Shown here: piece by piece, positions 6,516 to 7,441 of the stretch
Position numbering within the stretch: the first letter of the stretch is position 1
Layout: each line of letters starts with the position of its first letter
Assembly (NCBI GenBank): GCA_002383105.1
Contig: DFXC01000032.1
Location: 1 to 7,441 of the forward strand
Length of the DNA: 7,441 bases
Origin: Hyphomicrobiaceae bacterium UBA4118
Lineage (GTDB): Bacteria; Pseudomonadota; Alphaproteobacteria; Rhizobiales; Methyloligellaceae
Direction of reading: 5' to 3'
The notes under the pieces: generated by a model
Told to the model about the DNA's origin: nothing
What the model saw: the letters and a program-made list of their open reading frames with translations, nothing else
The model's database searches: none
Program-made: the position numbers and the translations under genes

Positions 6516-6539
6516 GGTAGCGAGCGACAGCTCGCAACC
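6516..6539 (+). other. Leader hairpin upstream of clpS
   Basis: GCGAGC (6520-6525) pairs with GCTCGC (6530-6535) around the tetraloop GACA. After an A-A mismatch, GGT (6516-6518) pairs with ACC (6537-6539). No T-tract follows, so it is not a terminator. The structure would cover the ribosome-binding zone of the upstream candidate start at 6547, but not that of 6577. Confidence 0.45.
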
Positions 6540-6576
6540 TTGGCAGATGCAATACGAGACGCCACATAGGCTGACG

Positions 6577-6906
6577 ATGGCGCGGAACGGTGATCCTCGC
6601 CGGGGCGACGATACGGGCACCCATATCATCACCAAGACGCGGCCGAAGACTAAGCGGCCGAGCCTCTACAAGGTGCTGCTCCTCAACGACGACTACACGC
6701 CGATGGACTTCGTCGTGTACGTGCTGGAGCGGTTCTTCAACAAGCCAGCGGAGGAGGCGACCCGAATCATGCTGCACGTGCATCAGAAGGGTGTCGGCAT
6801 CTGTGGGGTCTACACTTACGAGGTCGCCGAGACTAAAGTAGCCCAGGTGACGAGCTTCGCCCGTCAGCATGAGCATCCGCTACAATGCACCATGGAGAAA
6901 GAGTGA
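6577..6906 (+). CDS. clpS: ATP-dependent Clp protease adaptor ClpS
   Basis: ClpS binds N-degron substrates (bulky hydrophobic N-terminal residues) and delivers them to ClpAP. From the ATG at 6577 it has 109 residues: a flexible, charged N-terminal tail (1-27) used in ClpA handover, then the folded core. The core contains NDDYTPM (37-43), which holds the N-degron pocket residues Asn37, Asp38, Asp39 and Met43. [17 protein letters not shown] with pocket residues Met65 and His69, and [12 protein letters not shown] follow. The ATG at 6577 is preceded by AGG at a 6-base gap. An in-frame ATG at 6547 would add 10 residues but has a poor ribosome site overlapped by the leader hairpin, so I prefer 6577. 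It is separated by 8 bases from clpA, its partner. All pocket residues are intact. Confidence 0.96.
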   Translation: MARNGDPRRGDDTGTHIITKTRPKTKRPSLYKVLLLNDDYTPMDFVVYVLERFFNKPAEEATRIMLHVHQKGVGICGVYTYEVAETKVAQVTSFARQHEHPLQCTMEKE

Positions 6907-6914
6907 GGACTTAA

Positions 6915-7441
6915 GTGGCTTCGTTTTCGACCAGTCTCGAGCAGGCTCTCCGGCGCGCTCTGCAATATGCCAATGAGCGCAGCCACGAATATGCGACGCT
7001 GGAGCATCTGCTCCTGTCGCTGATCGACGACCGTGACGCGGCGGCGGTGATGCGCGCCTGCGACGTCGACATCGATGTCCTGCGCGACAAGCTCACCGGC
7101 TATATCGACAACGAGCTATCGGGCCTCGTGCTCGACACCCATGGCGATGCCCAGCCGACGGCAGGCTTCCAGCGCGTGATCCACCGCGCCGTGGCGCATG
7201 TGCAGTCCTCGGGACGGGAGGAGGTGACGGGGGCCAACGTGCTCGTTGCCATCTTCGCCGAGCGGGAGAGCCACGCCGCCTTCTTCCTGCAAGAGCAGCA
7301 CATGACCCGCTTCGATGCGGTCAACTATATCAGCCACGGCATCGCCAAGCGGGCCGGCATGTCGGAGCCGCGCGCCGTGCGCGGCGTCGACGAGGATGCC
7401 GCCACGGTCGAGGGCGGCGAGGAGAAGAAGCGCGGCGCCGA
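6915..7441 (+). CDS. clpA: ATP-dependent Clp protease ATP-binding subunit ClpA, N-terminal part (3' end off-window)
   Basis: ClpA is the AAA+ unfoldase that feeds substrates into ClpP. Only the first 175 or so codons are here. The protein begins MASFSTSLEQALRRAL (GTG start) and contains NERSHEYATLEHLLLSLIDD, AAAVMRACDVD and EEVTGANVLVAIFAERESHA. This is the double Clp-N repeat (about residues 1-145) that docks ClpS. An acidic, charged linker (about 150-175) follows and the frame is still open at the edge; both AAA+ modules would lie beyond it. GAGGA (6905-6909), overlapping the clpS stop, sits 5 bases before the GTG at 6915, a good ribosome site that ties clpA translation to clpS. ClpB and ClpC share the N-domain fold, but the clpS neighbour and the sequence favour ClpA. 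Confidence 0.95.
   Translation, partial: MASFSTSLEQALRRALQYANERSHEYATLEHLLLSLIDDRDAAAVMRACDVDIDVLRDKLTGYIDNELSGLVLDTHGDAQPTAGFQRVIHRAVAHVQSSGREEVTGANVLVAIFAERESHAAFFLQEQHMTRFDAVNYISHGIAKRAGMSEPRAVRGVDEDAATVEGGEEKKRGA

Noticed and set aside
6128..6565. 145-codon - strand open frame across the phasin gene and its terminator
   Set aside because: It runs through a strong intrinsic terminator and the clpS leader, and is Arg/Ser/Trp-rich without domain features.

Overview
The window is GC-rich chromosomal DNA, with codon third positions dominated by G and C. It looks like an alphaproteobacterium, most likely of the Hyphomicrobiales (Rhizobiales). The supporting signs are a proline-utilisation PutA without a C-terminal extension, a D,D-carboxypeptidase fused to a SPOR domain, a short Phasin_2-type phasin with likely PhaR-type operators, and an alphaproteobacterial-style clpS-clpA pair. 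No mobile element, CRISPR array, rRNA or tRNA is visible. Genus cannot be decided by eye.

Layout. Positions 1-2828 (+) hold the 3' nine-tenths or so of putA, a bifunctional proline dehydrogenase/P5C dehydrogenase whose N-terminus lies off the left edge. After an 84-base gap come two closely spaced + strand genes: a soluble von Willebrand factor A (VWA) domain protein (2913-3641) and, 12 bases later, a membrane-anchored J-protein (3654-4376). The C-terminal J-domain of the latter resembles mitochondrial Tim14/Pam18. A penicillin-binding D-alanyl-D-alanine carboxypeptidase with a C-terminal SPOR domain runs on the - strand (4384-5736), tail to tail with the J-protein gene and only 7 bases from it. 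The region 5737-6018 is a divergent regulatory region. It holds the 5' leader of the carboxypeptidase and a good sigma-70-type phasin promoter carrying two TGC-N3-GCA elements. The phasin gene (6019-6351) ends at a textbook intrinsic terminator (6382-6416). A leader with a possible promoter and a hairpin precedes clpS (6577-6906), which is followed 8 bases later by the start of clpA (6915 to the right edge).

How the genes work together. ClpS is the N-degron adaptor that docks on the N-domain of ClpA; both are here in one transcription unit with linked translation signals. The phasin would coat polyhydroxyalkanoate granules and is probably repressed by PhaR until polymer accumulates. The carboxypeptidase trims peptidoglycan stem peptides, and its SPOR domain should bring it to the septum. 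PutA feeds proline carbon and nitrogen to glutamate. The VWA/J-protein pair has no function I can assign with confidence and is the least explained part of the window.

Most of the window is ordinary core-genome content. The items most worth following up are the VWA plus Tim14-like J-protein pair and the operator arrangement at the phasin promoter. No gene-free stretch exceeds 300 bases.
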